64,000 nucleotides of DNA from contig JAJFZO010000566.1 of the NCBI GenBank assembly GCA_021397835.1, forward strand, positions 5,766,001 to 5,830,000, read 5' to 3'. The stretch is from Moringa oleifera (lineage: Eukaryota; Streptophyta; Magnoliopsida; Brassicales; Moringaceae). Positions 10,469 to 23,514 of this stretch are shown here, piece by piece. The translations under genes were made by a program, and so were the position numbers. Below the pieces are notes generated by a model, which did not search any database, was not told the DNA's origin, and saw nothing but the letters and a program-made list of their open reading frames with translations. Each line of letters begins with the position of its first letter. Positions within the stretch are counted from its first letter, which is position 1.

Positions 10469-11089
10469 CTTCCACTGATTTTTCCAACTGATGTTTTTAA
10501 ATTCATCAACAATCCCTCATTTGAATTTAAAATTAAAATACTCTCTTTTTCCTTTTTTTTTCTTTCATCGAGCATTATCAAGATTATAAGATTATGCATA
10601 AGCAAAGGTGTCTCTCGACTTGAACCTTTACATAGTGATGATGCTTTATATTATACTAGAGTAACTCATAGTTTTGAACTCTATCTCTAACAACATCCTA
10701 CACACAATCTTTTTGATGTGTAGTTTGAAAAAAGCTCATACCTTTTTGGCTATGCATGTATATCCCAATATAGTAAATGCTTTAGAGAATTTGCTCAAAA
10801 ATTCCATAGAAAGTGGCCAAACTTTCACATTCACATAGGTGAGCCTATCAAGAGTATTCCTGTAGCTGGATACTCTACTTTATATAGAGTATAAAGCTCA
10901 TTAAGAATTTAATTCAGTATTTTTCTTTCGCATCAGGATTCCATACTTCTAGTAAAATAGGACTTTGAATAATATGTTTCATTTTTTATTACTTCATGAC
11001 TTGTTATTACCCTTTGAACCTATTTCTTAGGATCTCCAATCCATAGGTTGGGTTACCATCATGAGTGACTTATTACTGTAAGGGCATCA

Positions 11090-13990
11090 GTCTCATTCCT
11101 TTCAAAGTTTTAAAAAACCTTCTCTATAGCTAGTCCTTTTGTCAAATGATCAACTAAGTTATCATTAGTCCATACATGATTCACTCTAACAGTTCTTGTA
11201 GAGAGGAACTCTATAATAATACTATGTTTACGACGTATCTGTCATCTCTTACTGTTATAGTAACGGTTATGAACTTTTGCAATAGCCGCGGTACTATCAC
11301 AGTGGATCAAAATGACTGGTATCGATCTTTCTCATAACGAGATCTCAGCTAACAGACTTTTTAATCAGCCTGCTTCTTCACTAGCTGTAGCTAGTGCTAT
11401 CAATTTAGACTCCATCATGGATTGAGCCAAAATAGGCTGTTGGACTTCCATGAAATAGCTCCACCAATAATACTAAAAGTATAACCACTTATTGCTTTAG
11501 AGTCTTCTGGAAAGGTGTTCCAATTAGTATCGCTGTATCCTTTTAGAACAGCGAGAAACTTCTTATAATGTAATTTAAAGTTCATGGTTCTCTTGAGATA
11601 CCTCATGACCCTTTCAATACCATGCCAATGCTCAATACCAGTCTATTGTTAAACCTGCAGAGTAACCCCACAGTATTAGTTATATCAGGGTTAATGCAAT
11701 CAGTAGCATAACGTAAGCTACCTATAATGCTCTCATATTCAATTTGTCTAACACTATCTCTAATGTTATTGAGCAATTTAACACTAGGATCATATGGAGT
11801 ACAAGCAGGCTTATAGTTAAAGTAATTATATTTTTTTAGGATCTTCTCAATATAGTGTGATTGATCCAAAGAAAGTCCCTTTGTTGACCTAGTAATTTTT
11901 ATTTCAAAGATTACATTCGCTTCTCCTAAGTCTTTCATGTCAAAGTTAGCATACAATAAGGACTTTACTTTCTCTATGACATAAATTTTGGAGCCTAAGA
12001 AAAGTAGGTCATCCACATAAAGACATATGATAGTGTAAAGATTATTTTTAATCTTATAATAAATGCACTTATCACTTTCTTTCACTTTAAATCTGTGTGA
12101 GATAACAAAATTATCAAATTGTTTCATGTCATTGCTTAGGCACTTATTTCAGACGATACAGTGATTTGTCCGATTTACAAACTTTATTTTCTTGGCCTAA
12201 AATCACAAAACCTTCAAGTTATTTCTTGCAAATTTCTTCTTCTAATTCTCCATTTAGAAATATGGTTTTTACATCTATTTGATGTATAACTAAGTCATAT
12301 ATAGTTGCTACTACTATTAACACACATATGGATGTTATTCTAGAAACGGGAGAAAAAGTATCAAAGAAATCCACATTATCCCTTTGGCTACGAGGGGAGC
12401 CTTGCATTTCTCAACTGTACCATTGGGTTTCAATTTTTTCTTTAGTACCTATTTGTAATCTATAGCTTTGCACCCTGGAGATAAGTCTGTTAGATGCCAA
12501 GTTTTATTGGACTCAAGAGAGTCCATTTCATCATTTACTGCTTTTTCCCACAAGTTAGCATCTAGAGAAGAGAAAACTTCTTTGAGTGTTTAGGGATCTT
12601 TCTCTAAAGTGTATGCATAAAATTCAGCTCCGTAGTCTTTAAGAGTTTTAATTCGTTTACTCTGCCTAAGCTCTTCTTCTTCAATTGGTTAATCAATTTT
12701 ATCATTTGGTTGACTACTAGAAATCAAGCCCCTACTATTTCTCAATTTAAAAGGAAATTTATATTCGTAAAAGTCTACATCGTTAGATTCAATGACAACT
12801 TGCCTTTTTAAATCAAAAAATTTATAAGCTTTACTATTTACAGCATATCCTATGAAAACATATTCATATGCTCTACTAGCAAGCTTATTTCTTTTGGGAT
12901 TATGAATTCGAATATAAGCTAAGCACCGCCAGGTTCTTAAGTAAGATAAGTTAGGTGTTTTATTCTTAAAGATCTCATAGGGAGATACCTTACTTCTACT
13001 CTTAGGAATTCTGTTAAGTACATAACATACAGTCAGTAAAATTTTTCCCCACCAATGAGAAGCTACACCAAAATTTAATAGAGTGGTTACTATTAATTCA
13101 ATAAGAGTCCTATTTTTTCTTTCAGCTTTGCCATTCATTTCAAGAGAATAAAGTGCAGTTCTTTTATATAGTATTCCTTTGGTCCTATAAAATTCAATAA
13201 AAAGACTAGAATCATACTCAACACCTCTATCACTTCGTAGTTTTTTTTTTTTTATCTTCCTGTTGTATTGAGCTTTTATTTCAGTTAAGAATAGCTTAAA
13301 CATGTCAAATATTTCACTTTTATTTTTCGTGAGATACACATAAGTGTAATTAAACTAATCATTTATGAATGTTATAAAATATCTTTTTTTTTCATTTCTT
13401 GTTAAAATACCATCAAATTCACAAATATCAGAATGAATTAATTCAAATTGTTCAGTTTCTCTAAACATCGATTTATGTGAGGTTTTTGTAATCTTATTTT
13501 GGCTACAATATTCACATTTCTTAAAATTATCTACAGGCAGTTTAGGGATGAGTCTTAAGCTACTCATATTCTGAATTAATCACTTATTCACATGACAAAG
13601 CCTAGCATGCCAAGCAGAAGATAATACTTTATTCATATCAATGTTCAATTTCAACATACCATTAGTAGCCCCAATAAAGACATTATTCTTTGTTATTGTG
13701 TAAAGATGAGCTCCTATGGTTTGGGTAAACTCAGACTTATTGAGAAGATAGGCTGATACTAGGTTCTTTCTCATCTCTGGAGTGTGCAAAACATCCTTCA
13801 GTACGACAGTCTTTCTAGAAGTAAACTTTATTTCCATCTCACCAGTATCAATGACAATAGTGGAGTATGAATCTCCTAGCAACACTTTCTTATCCTCAAA
13901 TACAGAATAGGACTTGAATAGATATATCTCTATCAAAATAGACGTGTCGAGAAGCGCTAGTATGCACCCACCACCCCTCAAATCTTCCAA
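11090..13990 (-). pseudogene. pol remnant of copia copy 2
   Basis: Read from 13,990 downward. The protease motif is changed from DTGA to HTSA (about 13,940-13,960), so it would be inactive. A GAG-pre-integrase segment follows (LCHVNK, then CEYCSQNK keeping both Cys). The integrase core lies in 12,689-13,567 with IHSDICEFD, LRSDRGVEYD and NGKAERKNRT. RT is at 12,407-11,603 and includes an intact LYVDDLLF at about 12,000 and the following GEANVIFEIKI segment. RNase H runs from 11,606 to about 11,090. Stops and frameshifts separate every block. This copy retains the RT active-site region that copy 1 has lost. Confidence 0.88.
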
Positions 13991-14039
13991 TGAGATTAAC
14001 CTCAGATATCATAGCAATCAATTACTCTTTGGCTAGTTT

Positions 14040-14910
14040 TGCCTGTGGAGTAAGATAAGACCTATTTCGGTAATTCCTAGCCATATGACTAGGCTTGTTA
14101 CAACTATAACACATGAATGTGTTATTTTTTTGAAGTGGTTTGGATCTGTTTTATGAGGTGTTCCTATTCTGTTTCTTTCGATTCTGGTTGGTGTTTCTAT
14201 TTTGATTGTTCATGTTCTTTACTTTTGGTTTTAGAATCACAAAGGACCTTCTGTTTGTCATGTTGTTGGGGATAATGAGCACTTCTTTTCTCTGGTCTTG
14301 CTTTTGGGCTTCTTTCTTAATCCTAAGGCTAGTAATAAGCCCTTCCAGGGAAAGCTTTTTACTTTTGTGCTAAGGATATTCTTAAAATCTTTCCAACTAG
14401 GGGGTGACTTATCTATTATAACTGCTACTTAGAATTACTCATGCAAAGGCATACCTTTTGAGCTGATCTCATGCACCATTTTTTGTAGTTCATGTGACTG
14501 AGTCTTCACAGACTTGTCATCAATCATCATGAATCTCATATATCTACTTACTGCAAATTTCTTAACTCCAACCTCCTCAATATCACACTTCTTCTGGAGT
14601 GTTTCCCAGATCTCTTTAGCAAATTTATCAGAATTATAATAGTCATAAAGATCATCAGATAATCCATTAAGAATAAAATTCTGGCATAAAAAATCATTTT
14701 CTACCCATGATTCAAGATTTTTTTTATCAGCATCTATGGATTCATTAGATAAAACAGGCTTATCTGTATGAATTACATAAGCCACTTTTTTATGATTAAG
14801 AAAAATAACATTTTTTTTGTCTACATCTTTTGAAATGAGTCCCCTCTAAACGAAATAGTTTATTTAGATTGGCGCTAGCAGATATTATTTTAGTAGTAGA
14901 TATAATAGTA
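14040..14910 (-). pseudogene. gag remnant of copia copy 2
   Basis: An ATG near 14,915 starts MPTIISTTK, then a broken stretch leads into an open segment 14,785-14,435 (SLESW-like LESWVENDFLCQNFILNGL, then KEIWETLQKKCD and RYMRFMMIDDKS), matching UBN2-type Gag. The zinc knuckle at about 14,060-14,115 reads CYSCNKPSHMARNY, again with Tyr at the fourth ligand position. The 5' LTR ends at 14,937 and is followed by ATTTAAGACG, not a canonical initiator-Met primer binding site. Confidence 0.85.
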
Positions 14911-14936
14911 GGCATGGTAATTGAAACGTCTTAAAT

Positions 14937-15714
14937 TATTGATGTTGCAAATTGTATCAGCTAAAATAAATAGTAAACAAGAAAGATATTACGAAAGTTC
15001 TAGTAGACTGAGCCACAGACTGTCACTTTCTTCAAGACATTTCGCTACTCTACCTTCGGTGTGCAGGAATTTATAGCCCTGACGTCCTCAGGATAAAACA
15101 ACCCAGAAATTTCTGTCTCGGATCTCCTATGCACAGTAAGAATCCAATAATACTACACATCCTTTAGATTTATTCGAAATCTGGATAAAATAAATAAATT
15201 AAGATTTTTTTTCTTTTTTAAAAGGAAAAATAAAACCTTAAAATTAAAAAAATGTAAAACCCTAAAGTTAGGGAAGGGTAAAACCCTAAATTTAAGAAAA
15301 GATAAAACCTTAAAATTAGGAAAGAGCAAAACTCTAAAATTAAGGAAAGGTAAAAACTCTAAAGTTTGGGAAGGGAAAAACCCTAAAATTAGGAAAATAT
15401 ATAAAGAGATGGGAAATGAGATAAGAAAGCTTAAGACTTTTTTTTAATTGATGATTTGAAAGTGTTAGGAAGGGTATTTATGGTGGAGATGGGTGAGGTT
15501 TCCACGGGAGAGTGGTATTGCATGTACGCCATGTGTACACTAGGAGAAAAAGTCGGGTGATGAATCAGCAGAAAGAGATAAATCTATTTGTTGGTGGCTG
15601 AGCATAAGATTGGGTCTTCTGTTGAGATGGAGGTAGATTCAGTCTTCTGCTAAGGTAGAGGAAGACTCAGTCTTTTACTAATTTTTCCAACTGTTGTTTT
15701 TAAATTCATCAACA
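14937..15714 (-). repeat. 5' LTR of copia copy 2
   Basis: 778 bp, TGTTGATGAATTT to AACATCAATA on the minus strand. It contains two 28-bp units near its start, the short CTATAAATA-like promoter region, and a 24-bp telo-box-like array (about 15,230-15,400). Confidence 0.9.
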
Positions 15715-15719
15715 GTAAA

Positions 15720-16870
15720 CTTTACATAGGATGCATGGGAAAGAGCTTGCACGATGTCATCTTTGAAAACTAGTTGTATACTTGGGGTTACACCTCCCCT
15801 ACATTGTATAATGAGGCACACATTCAAATCACTTTCCCTACTATGTTGTAAATGGTACGTTGACTTCCTTGATGGATTCAAAATTTACTCCATGTTCTTA
15901 TTACTAGGGTCATCAGCCTTTAATCCTAAATATGGCTCCACCAATCTTCAGTTTCATAGACATTAATATTCCATTACGATCCACAAATCCCGTCGACTTT
16001 CTCATTCATGAAATCAATTGGTCTTGATCTGCTCTTACATTTTGAGAAGATTAAGGATTAGGTGCAGCCTTATCAATAATGGATTCTACCTCCATAGTCA
16101 TGGACGACGTTGTTGTATTAGAGTTGTCAGCAAAACTACCACATTTCCCATTGCTAGCTTCCACTGCTTGGGAAAAGCCAAGGCCTTTCCCCCGGAGCCA
16201 TGACCCATGTCCCCTAAAGTAACTCCCATTAGCTTTCTTCTATAAGGTTGCTTAGCTACAATGCGACAACATCTCCATAGGCTTCTTGATGTTTATAAAA
16301 ACCTCAATTCTTATTCACCTCTTAAAAGCGGTTTTGTCCTCCATTGTATCGATCTGTTTAACATCACCAATGGATTCACCGATCACTGTTCCCACCATTA
16401 AATTTATGTAAACTATTAGTAAACTGCATATTTGAATCCATAACGAGCACTAATCCAAAGAAATCTTATGGAAGGATGAGTAACCATCCACTTCTCTTAA
16501 GACTAATAGTGACTTAATAAATGACCAAGGTTGATAGAGAAACATCATTTCTTTATCTGTATGATCGCCAAACTTACACAAGTACATCTATCTCCAACTT
16601 TCATGACGTGCACATTTGTGTATAGTCTCCATACCTTGGCAAGTACCATCTTTAACGTTGCCAAATTATTTTGTCTTCGTTGGAATAGTTATCCAATGAG
16701 GTAGTTCCAGCATATGTCAAACATATCCTCAATCACTCCCTATCTATGGTCACACCTTTTTATTCCTCATCTGTGAGCGATAGCTTATGCTAAAGTTCCT
16801 TTAAATCCATTACCATGAGTAAGTGTTTAAGCATTATCGATACTCACCCCCCTCATCTGTGATTCACTAG
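15720..16870 (-). pseudogene. LINE ORF1-like 5' segment (decayed)
   Basis: First part of the LINE on the minus strand. Near 16,740-16,830 the translation reads LSLTDEE after a putative start region, followed by a segment resembling the DUF4283 domain of plant LINE ORF1/Gag-like proteins (YLCKFGDHTDKEMMFLYQPW, then SFIKSLLVLRR, about 16,480-16,600). Many stops follow. The segment ends at the GTAAA duplication of copia copy 2 and continues at 9,647. The exact 5' end near 16,870 is not defined. ORF1 proteins bind the element RNA. Assignment rests on weak similarity plus position upstream of an unmistakable endonuclease. Confidence 0.65.
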
Positions 16871-17479
16871 AATGAAAATAAACATGTGGGCATGTAAACA
16901 TGTATTTTGAATATAGTATTACCTTATAAACTGAACCAACCTCTTTTTCCAAGCTTTTTAGAATCAAAAAAATGTGAATTACCTTATAAATAAGAAGACC
17001 AAAGAAATTAAGTCAATCCAATAGAAGAAAAAAACTACAAAGAAACACATTTACTAAAGAATTTATTAATAGATAAAACTTAAGTTATGAACAAAAGTAA
17101 TACCAATATAAGATTAGTACAAATAGTTAGTCATGAAACATAATCAATGCAAAATGTGAGACTTAGATCTCCAAATGCAGAAAAAACCAAACCAATACGT
17201 GTACACATTTAGTAATAAGAAAAGGAAATAATAACACTAGTAATACAAAAAATGATAAGTTCCATGAACATGACATAATCATTAAGTCATCAAATATAAC
17301 TCAGTCATGGGCTGCCCAAGCAACATCATTCATTAACATTTTATTTAGTAGATTTTAGTTTAAAGATATCCATACCGCAATTTAATGCAAAACTTCTTAT
17401 AGTTGTAAAGTGTTGTTATGGAACACTACTATCATCTTGAACCTATATATATGAATAGTATGTTAATTATATTATTTCT

Positions 17480-18870
17480 GAACTTAAAATGTAAAAGATA
17501 TCATACCTCCATATCATTTGATGCCCCCTCCACATTTGAAAGTCTAGTCAAATCAATAATTGGATACTGCTTAAGCAAGTCAAGATAACTTCAAACTTTC
17601 CTTGAAGTTCTCTGACATCTCCCTCTAACCCTTGGATATAATTCTTCAATTTCGTATTTTCTTACATGATTTGTGCTTTGTAACGTTCGTTTCCTTTTGA
17701 TGAACTACCAATCTTACCAATATATCAAGCACGTCCTCTTCGTTCAACTTCTTTTACTTGAGAATAAATATCACCTTCATATGAACACAATCAGTCAATG
17801 ACCCTCCAGATTCATTTATCTTATTGGTCATGAGCTCCTACCATTTAAATAACAATTACAATCATTAATGTTCACTAAGACTGAATCTATTAACAAATAT
17901 GAAAAGACAAAATAAATAAATTACATATAATTATATGAGCAGCCTTCTCATTCACAATGGTTTTGTCCTTTCGTGTCCCACTTTCAATATATATTTGAGC
18001 ACATGAAGGTCGTACTCCATTAACCTCCAAAGTCTGTAATAAAAAAATAAAGTAATGAATACCCTTATAAGTAAATTATTTGGTTAATGTAAATAAAAAT
18101 AAAGTAACCTTTTCAAGGATTAATCTAGAAAATGATTTCGTCCCAGTGCAATTAGGCTCATCTAGTTTGGCATGATTTTATTTGTTCATTATGCTCACTG
18201 TTTGCAATTTTTTTTTTAAAAAAGTAATTGTACATGTTTACAAAGGAAAGCTAATATAAAATCAAGGTAAAACTCCAATAATGCTTGAAATGTTAAATTC
18301 ATACATTCCCTTTATTAGAGCACCAATAGTGAATAATATCTTTCAACTGAGCTTTATAAACTCAAGAATCTACCATGTTGCTACTCATTTGCTCTTCCGA
18401 TAAGGTTTTATCAAATATTTTAGCCTTTATTTCACTTTTTCACTGCCTCTATTTTTCACCAATATTATTTATTATCCTTTTTTTTTTTTACGTTTCAGTT
18501 AAGCTTGGCACAAACATAAATTTTAATTACAAAAAAATAATAAAGATATTAAAACCACATCAAAAACTTAATTAACTGTTAAACTACAATGGAAAAAAAA
18601 AATCTATTAACTCATACCTCTATTGTTTTTCACATTTCATCTTTGTATTGTTTTGGCATCTCATGCCAACTTACATAATTGATGGGTGCAAATTAAGCGT
18701 TTCTGACCATGCTACCAATGAAATAGGTTAGAGTACAAGCTTCTGCGCCATTAGGTTGACCTTCTCCATCTAATGAAACAGCAATGTGTTCATCTTCAGG
18801 TAAATCCCAAACCTCGGCCATGCATGAAGCACCTCTAACCCTCTTGTTATGTTGAGTAATATCTACTTAA
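17480..18870 (-). pseudogene. Transposase_24 (Ptta/En/Spm) gene of the CACTA element
   Basis: Minus-strand blocks in the order of plant CACTA second genes: AEVWDLPEDEHIAVSLDGEG then QPNGAEACTLTYFIGSMVRN (18,690-18,840); SWHEMPKQYKDEM (about 18,630-18,670); NHAKLDEPNCTGTKSFSRLI (about 18,110-18,180); and a coiled-coil-like C-terminal part near 17,560-17,800. Blocks are separated by AT-rich introns. Some frames remain open but others contain stops (for example near 17,760). The protein family accompanies TNPD-type transposases; its role in excision is not well defined. No intact start could be fixed. Confidence 0.75.
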
Positions 18871-18879
18871 AAGAGACAT

Positions 18880-19340
18880 ACATTAATATCTTATTGTAAA
18901 TGTTACAACAGATTGTAGTAGGATGCTACAACATAAAGCAGTAAGCTGCTATAAAATATGACAGTAAAATATGGATGTAGGTCTACTTTAACATGTTCAA
19001 GCAAGTAGATGTAACATATGGCAGCAACCTCTACTACAACATATAGCAGCAAGTTACTACAAAATTTGGCAGCAAGTTACTGCAACATATGGCAGCAAGC
19101 TGCTATAAAATATGATAGTAAAATATGACAATAGGTCTGCTTTAACATATTAAAGCAAGTGGATGCAACATATGGCATCAAGTTAGCTATATAATTTGGC
19201 AGTAAGTTGCTACAAAATATGACAGTATGTCTACTTCAATATAATAAGGCTAGAAGATGCAATATATAGCAACAAGTTACTGCAAAATTTGGCAGTAAGT
19301 TGCTACAACATATGACAATAGGTCTGTTGCAACATAATAC
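18880..19340. repeat. Degenerate minisatellite inside the CACTA element
   Basis: Imperfect repeats of about 20-22 bp built on GGCAGCAAGTTGCTACAAAA / TATGGCAGCAAG. A larger block that includes AGGTCTACTTTAACAT recurs three times. It lies between the Transposase_24 and TNPD genes and has no coding potential. Confidence 0.8.
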
Positions 19341-19659
19341 CAAAATAAAAGAGTTATACCTTATCCATCTTCTATTGCACAAATTAAGGAGTTCTCACGA
19401 TGTTGCTCAAACTAAAATTGTGAATTAGGACTAAAATTATGACTTGAACGTATAACACTCAAACGTTTACGTCTTGGTATTTTTGAAAGTAATACTTAAT
19501 GTTCAAGATATCCTATTAAAAAACAATTGAAAGATATGTTAAAAGAATAAATATAATATAACACAAAACCATGTAGAATAATATAACATGCTACTTTTTT
19601 AGTAAAAATAAAATTCTAGAAAAACTAAGAATATAAAAATTAACCTTGGGCATCATTGA

Positions 19660-22600
19660 TATGATTACAAACCGTCATCTTCATTGTCATTCTCTACATT
19701 GGTATCTTTCGCACCATCATTTTCCATCCCTTGTGCCATATCTTCTCCATCATCGTTGTCAACATCATCTTTAAGCCAATTTGAATCATCTTGTACATCA
19801 TTTAGAGTTTCAAGCCCTACTTTATTAAATTGATCTCTATTGAGAGATGGTATATTACCCATGTCAATCGTATCCCTTAATTTCATATGCTTGACAACAA
19901 ACTAATCTTTATGAATCTTATCTTTAATGTACAACACTTTTTTGACTTGTTTTGCTAATACAAAGGGATCATCAATCAAATTATTACCTTTATGAATTAA
20001 GTATGAAAAATTCACAATGGTATTTCCAAAGTCATTTGTCTTACAACCTCTATTGATATCAATCTAATCACATTTGAATAATACGAACTTATATCTACCA
20101 TAATTTAATTGAATAATGTTTGTTATTGCTCTATAGTAACTAACTTCTCCTTCAATAGATCGCCTATCCCTTGCACTAACATAGCTTGATGTTTTAACAG
20201 TAACAACAACTCCACTATTTTGAGTTTTCAAGTGTTTTTCACGTTCTCTAGTGTGAAATCTAAATCCATTGATGATATAACCAATATATCTTCTAATCAC
20301 TTCACTATGACCATGAGTAAGCCATCTAATTTGATATGTGACTTTTGTATTTTTTTGCGCATCCAAGTACGTAACCTATTTATTTAGAAAAATAATTAAT
20401 ATAGAACATTTTAAATCAAGTAATATATCATATGTCAAATTATGCTTACTCGATAACCAATCATTAAAAATTTGGCTCTGAATCCTATCAATATCATATA
20501 AGAATCTATTTTTTTTAAAAAAAAGTATTATTTTGTAAGATATAAAAAGTTTCTTATATATATCTTACTTTTGGAGTATGGTTACTGCATCAATATTAAA
20601 TAACACACAACAATGAGCTTGAACTAATGTTTGCTTGTCTAGCACAACTCGAGATACCTTCTTTCACTTTTTCACTTGAAACCCATGTTGTCGTTTTTTA
20701 CCCAAGGGTCTACCTCTAATTAATAAAATAGATACTCTTTGAAAATTTGAAGTATCATCCTCAAAATTTCTTATAGGTCGATTGAACCTAGTTTCAACTC
20801 CAGATAAATATCTTAAATAAAAAGTTAAACTTTCTTGTGCTAAGTACCCTTCTGCAATTAAACCTTTCGGTTAAGCTCTGTTGTGTGCATATGACTTAAG
20901 TGTCAAAAGAAACCTACTTGAATAAGAACAATAATGCAACATCTTGAATATATTCATTGGTATTTCATTTTAACAAATAAGATATACAAAATAATTTAAT
21001 ATTTACTTCTCAATAGGATACATCCACCAATATATAACTAGACCAGCAATTTTTACTTGGTCAGCCAAATGCATAACTAAGTATACCATAACAGTAAAAA
21101 ATGAAGGAGGAAATAATTTTTCCATTTTGCAAAGAGTCATAACAATAAATGACTGAATTCGCTCAAGTTCACAATCATGAAGCACTTTGGAGCAAATATC
21201 TTTGAAAAAAATTGCATAACTCAATTATAACCATAATTACACCATGTGGAAAAGATTCTTATAATGCTATAGGAATAAACTCTTGCATTAAAAAATGATA
21301 ATCATAGCTTTTGAGCCCTAATAGCTTACGTTGCTTAAGTTGAACACAATTTGATATATTGATGAATATTCATCTGGAACTTTTAACTGCTTCAGAACAT
21401 GCTGCAAGAAGATGTCCTTTTCTCTCAAAGTCATGTGATAGCAAGCCTTAGGTAAATACTGCACTTCACTATTAGGGTGTTTCTGTGGAAGAAGCTCATT
21501 TCTTATACCCATGTCTTGAAGATCACGTCTAATTTTGTAGTTATTTTTTGACTTTCCTTGTTGTCCCAATAATGTACCAATAGTATTATCACAAACAATT
21601 TTTTTTAAATGCATAAAATCTAGATTATGACACAACAAAAGATGCTTCCAATAAGGTAAAGAGAAAAAAATGCTTTTTTTTTCCATGGATGTACTATACC
21701 CTCATTTCCACTATCATTCAAGAATTCTAGTTGTCTTAAAACTGTGGTCCTAGATGGTAGAGTAGGTGCACGCCTACACTCATGATTTTCATCAAAAGAA
21801 TATTGATCAAATTAGTACTTATAGTCAAGCTTTAACCATCGACGATGACAAATATAACTAAACTTTCTACAGTGTTATAGTCTTATTGATTCAGTTTCAT
21901 AGCCATATGATGGATAGGCATATTGTCCCTTTGTGCTCCATCCAGATAGATTGGCATATGCTGGAAAGTCATTAATAGTCCATATTAATGTATCATATAG
22001 TTGAAAACTCCAATTTGTAATAAAGTCAAAAGTTTCAATCCCAACTTCCCACAAGTCTTTCAACTCATCAATCAAAGGTTGCGTGAAGATGTTAGGTTTA
22101 TAATCAGGTCCAGTTGGACCAAGAATCAACAATGAAAGAATAAAATTAGGTTATTTTATACATAACCATGTAGGCAAATTATATATAATCACGATAACAG
22201 GCCAAGTGTTGTGAGTAACACTAATATTCTTGAATAGGTTAAAAACATCAGAAGCCAATCCAAGATGCACATTACAAGAATTCATGGCGAATCCAAGATA
22301 ATGAGAATCAAGTTCCTTCTAAGCTTGTAATCTGCTGGATGTCATAAGAATCCATCCTTAGTTCGACCTTTATCATGCCATTTCATTAAAGCTACAGTCT
22401 TTAAATACAGAAATAATCTTTGTAATCTTGGTTTTAGGGAAAACCAGTGGAAGACCTTGGCAGGTTTCTTCTTTCTCTTTCTTGAAGTCTACTCAAAGTC
22501 ATCTACTACAGTATTTTTGCTTAATTTTCACCTTGGTAAATCACATTTTGAACATATATCTGCATCAACCTTATCTTTTCAAAGCAACATGCAATTATTT

Positions 22601-23244
22601 GGACAAATATGAATATTCTCATATCCAAGACCCAAACCCTTGATGATTTTTTTAACCTCATAGAATGATTCTGGCAATGTGTTTTCCTTTACTAATGCAT
22701 CTTTTAGCAACTCCAACAATATTTAAAATGACTTGTTACTCTATCCATTAAGGCATAAATGAACTATGAAAGATAATTTTGTGTAGTTCTTGCAACCGGG
22801 AAATAATTTTTTCTCAGCATCTTTAAGTAACTCATAAAAAGCATGTGTAAGATTCCTTTTCGTAGCTTCATCTCTTTCATTAGTATTACATTCACTTCTA
22901 TTTGTCACTTCATCATTCAATATATGAATGAGGAAAACATCATGTAACAAGCCATGTATATCATGTTCAAGACCAATTTTTTCCTCATTAATTGTATTAG
23001 TAAAGGTATCAAATGTTTCTCCGTGAAATATCCATCAAACATAACCTTTGAGAAAACCATAACAAATTATATGATCAAAAATATCTCCCCTTGTAAATCA
23101 ATATGTGTTCACGGATTTTATACATAGGCATAAGATTTTACCATCTTTAGATGATCTCTCAAATGCAAAATTCAGAAAGTTGTCAACCCTTATAATGTAC
23201 TCATCGCTTACACTTAATGTAAGACTTATCCATGATTTGTCCAT
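19660..23244 (-). pseudogene. TNPD-like CACTA transposase (Transposase_21, DUF4218, DUF4216)
   Basis: The start is set at ATG 23,244 (MDKSWISLTLS), which matches the typical N-terminus. The Transpos_assoc-type region follows (ICYGFLKGYVWWIFHGE, about 22,990-23,060), then LFPGCKNYTKLSFIVHL (about 22,750-22,800) and AKVFHWFSLKPRLQRL (about 22,390-22,440). The Transposase_21 core is at 22,132-21,875 (QPLIDELKDLW, TINDFPAYANLSGWSTKGQ). DUF4218 is at 21,690-21,000 (MHLKKIVCDN, KMEKLFPPSFF, YWWMYPIEK). Then come EGYLAQESLTFYLRYL (about 20,800) and the DUF4216 region 20,366-19,880, ending in an acidic tail (19,665-19,760). It has multiple frameshifts and stops, two of them TGG to TAG at conserved Trp positions in the DUF4216 part. 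Normally it binds element ends and catalyses cut-and-paste transposition; this copy is inactive. Confidence 0.9.
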
Positions 23245-23514
23245 TGAATAATAAGTAACTGAACTGAAATGATCAATATTTAAAATTTAAAAAATTTAAC
23301 TAGCTTTTTAACCATGGAGTGTTAAAATATGGTTACAATAATATAATATAAGTGTACTAAATGCACAAAGTAGCATACTTGGCTATGACATACCTAAAGA
23401 AGATATAGCACCACAACAAGATGGCATATAAGGATTTATCTTCTTTCAAAAACCAAACCTATAATAAATGATTTCTAACTGATATATAAGGCATGGCAAT
23501 CTCTAAAATTCTTG

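Larger units (their letters stand above)
9653..10511 (-). repeat. 3' LTR of copia copy 2
   Basis: 859 bp; on the minus strand it begins TGTTGATGAATTT right after the purine-rich AAATGAGGGAT and ends AACATCAGTA. It is 81 bp longer than the 5' LTR of the same element, mostly because it has four copies instead of two of a 28-bp unit. It also contains a 24-bp telo-box-like array. Confidence 0.9.
9653..15714 (-). mobile_element. Ty1/copia LTR retrotransposon, copy 2 (defective)
   Basis: About 6.06 kb on the minus strand with LTRs at 14,937-15,714 (5') and 9,653-10,511 (3'), and gag-pol remnants in copia order. It starts TGTTGATG; the outer end of the 3' LTR reads CAGTA. Flanking 5-bp duplications are GTAAA at 9,648-9,652 and 15,715-15,719. 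Inserted into the same LINE as copy 1, in opposite orientation. Internal sequence and LTRs are clearly the same family as copy 1. It keeps the RT YVDD region and the polypurine tract, but it has an altered protease motif and many frame breaks. Confidence 0.93.

Noticed and set aside
18880..19340. CRISPR-like regular array
   Set aside because: Units are degenerate, without conserved repeats separated by unique spacers, and lie in a plant CACTA element.
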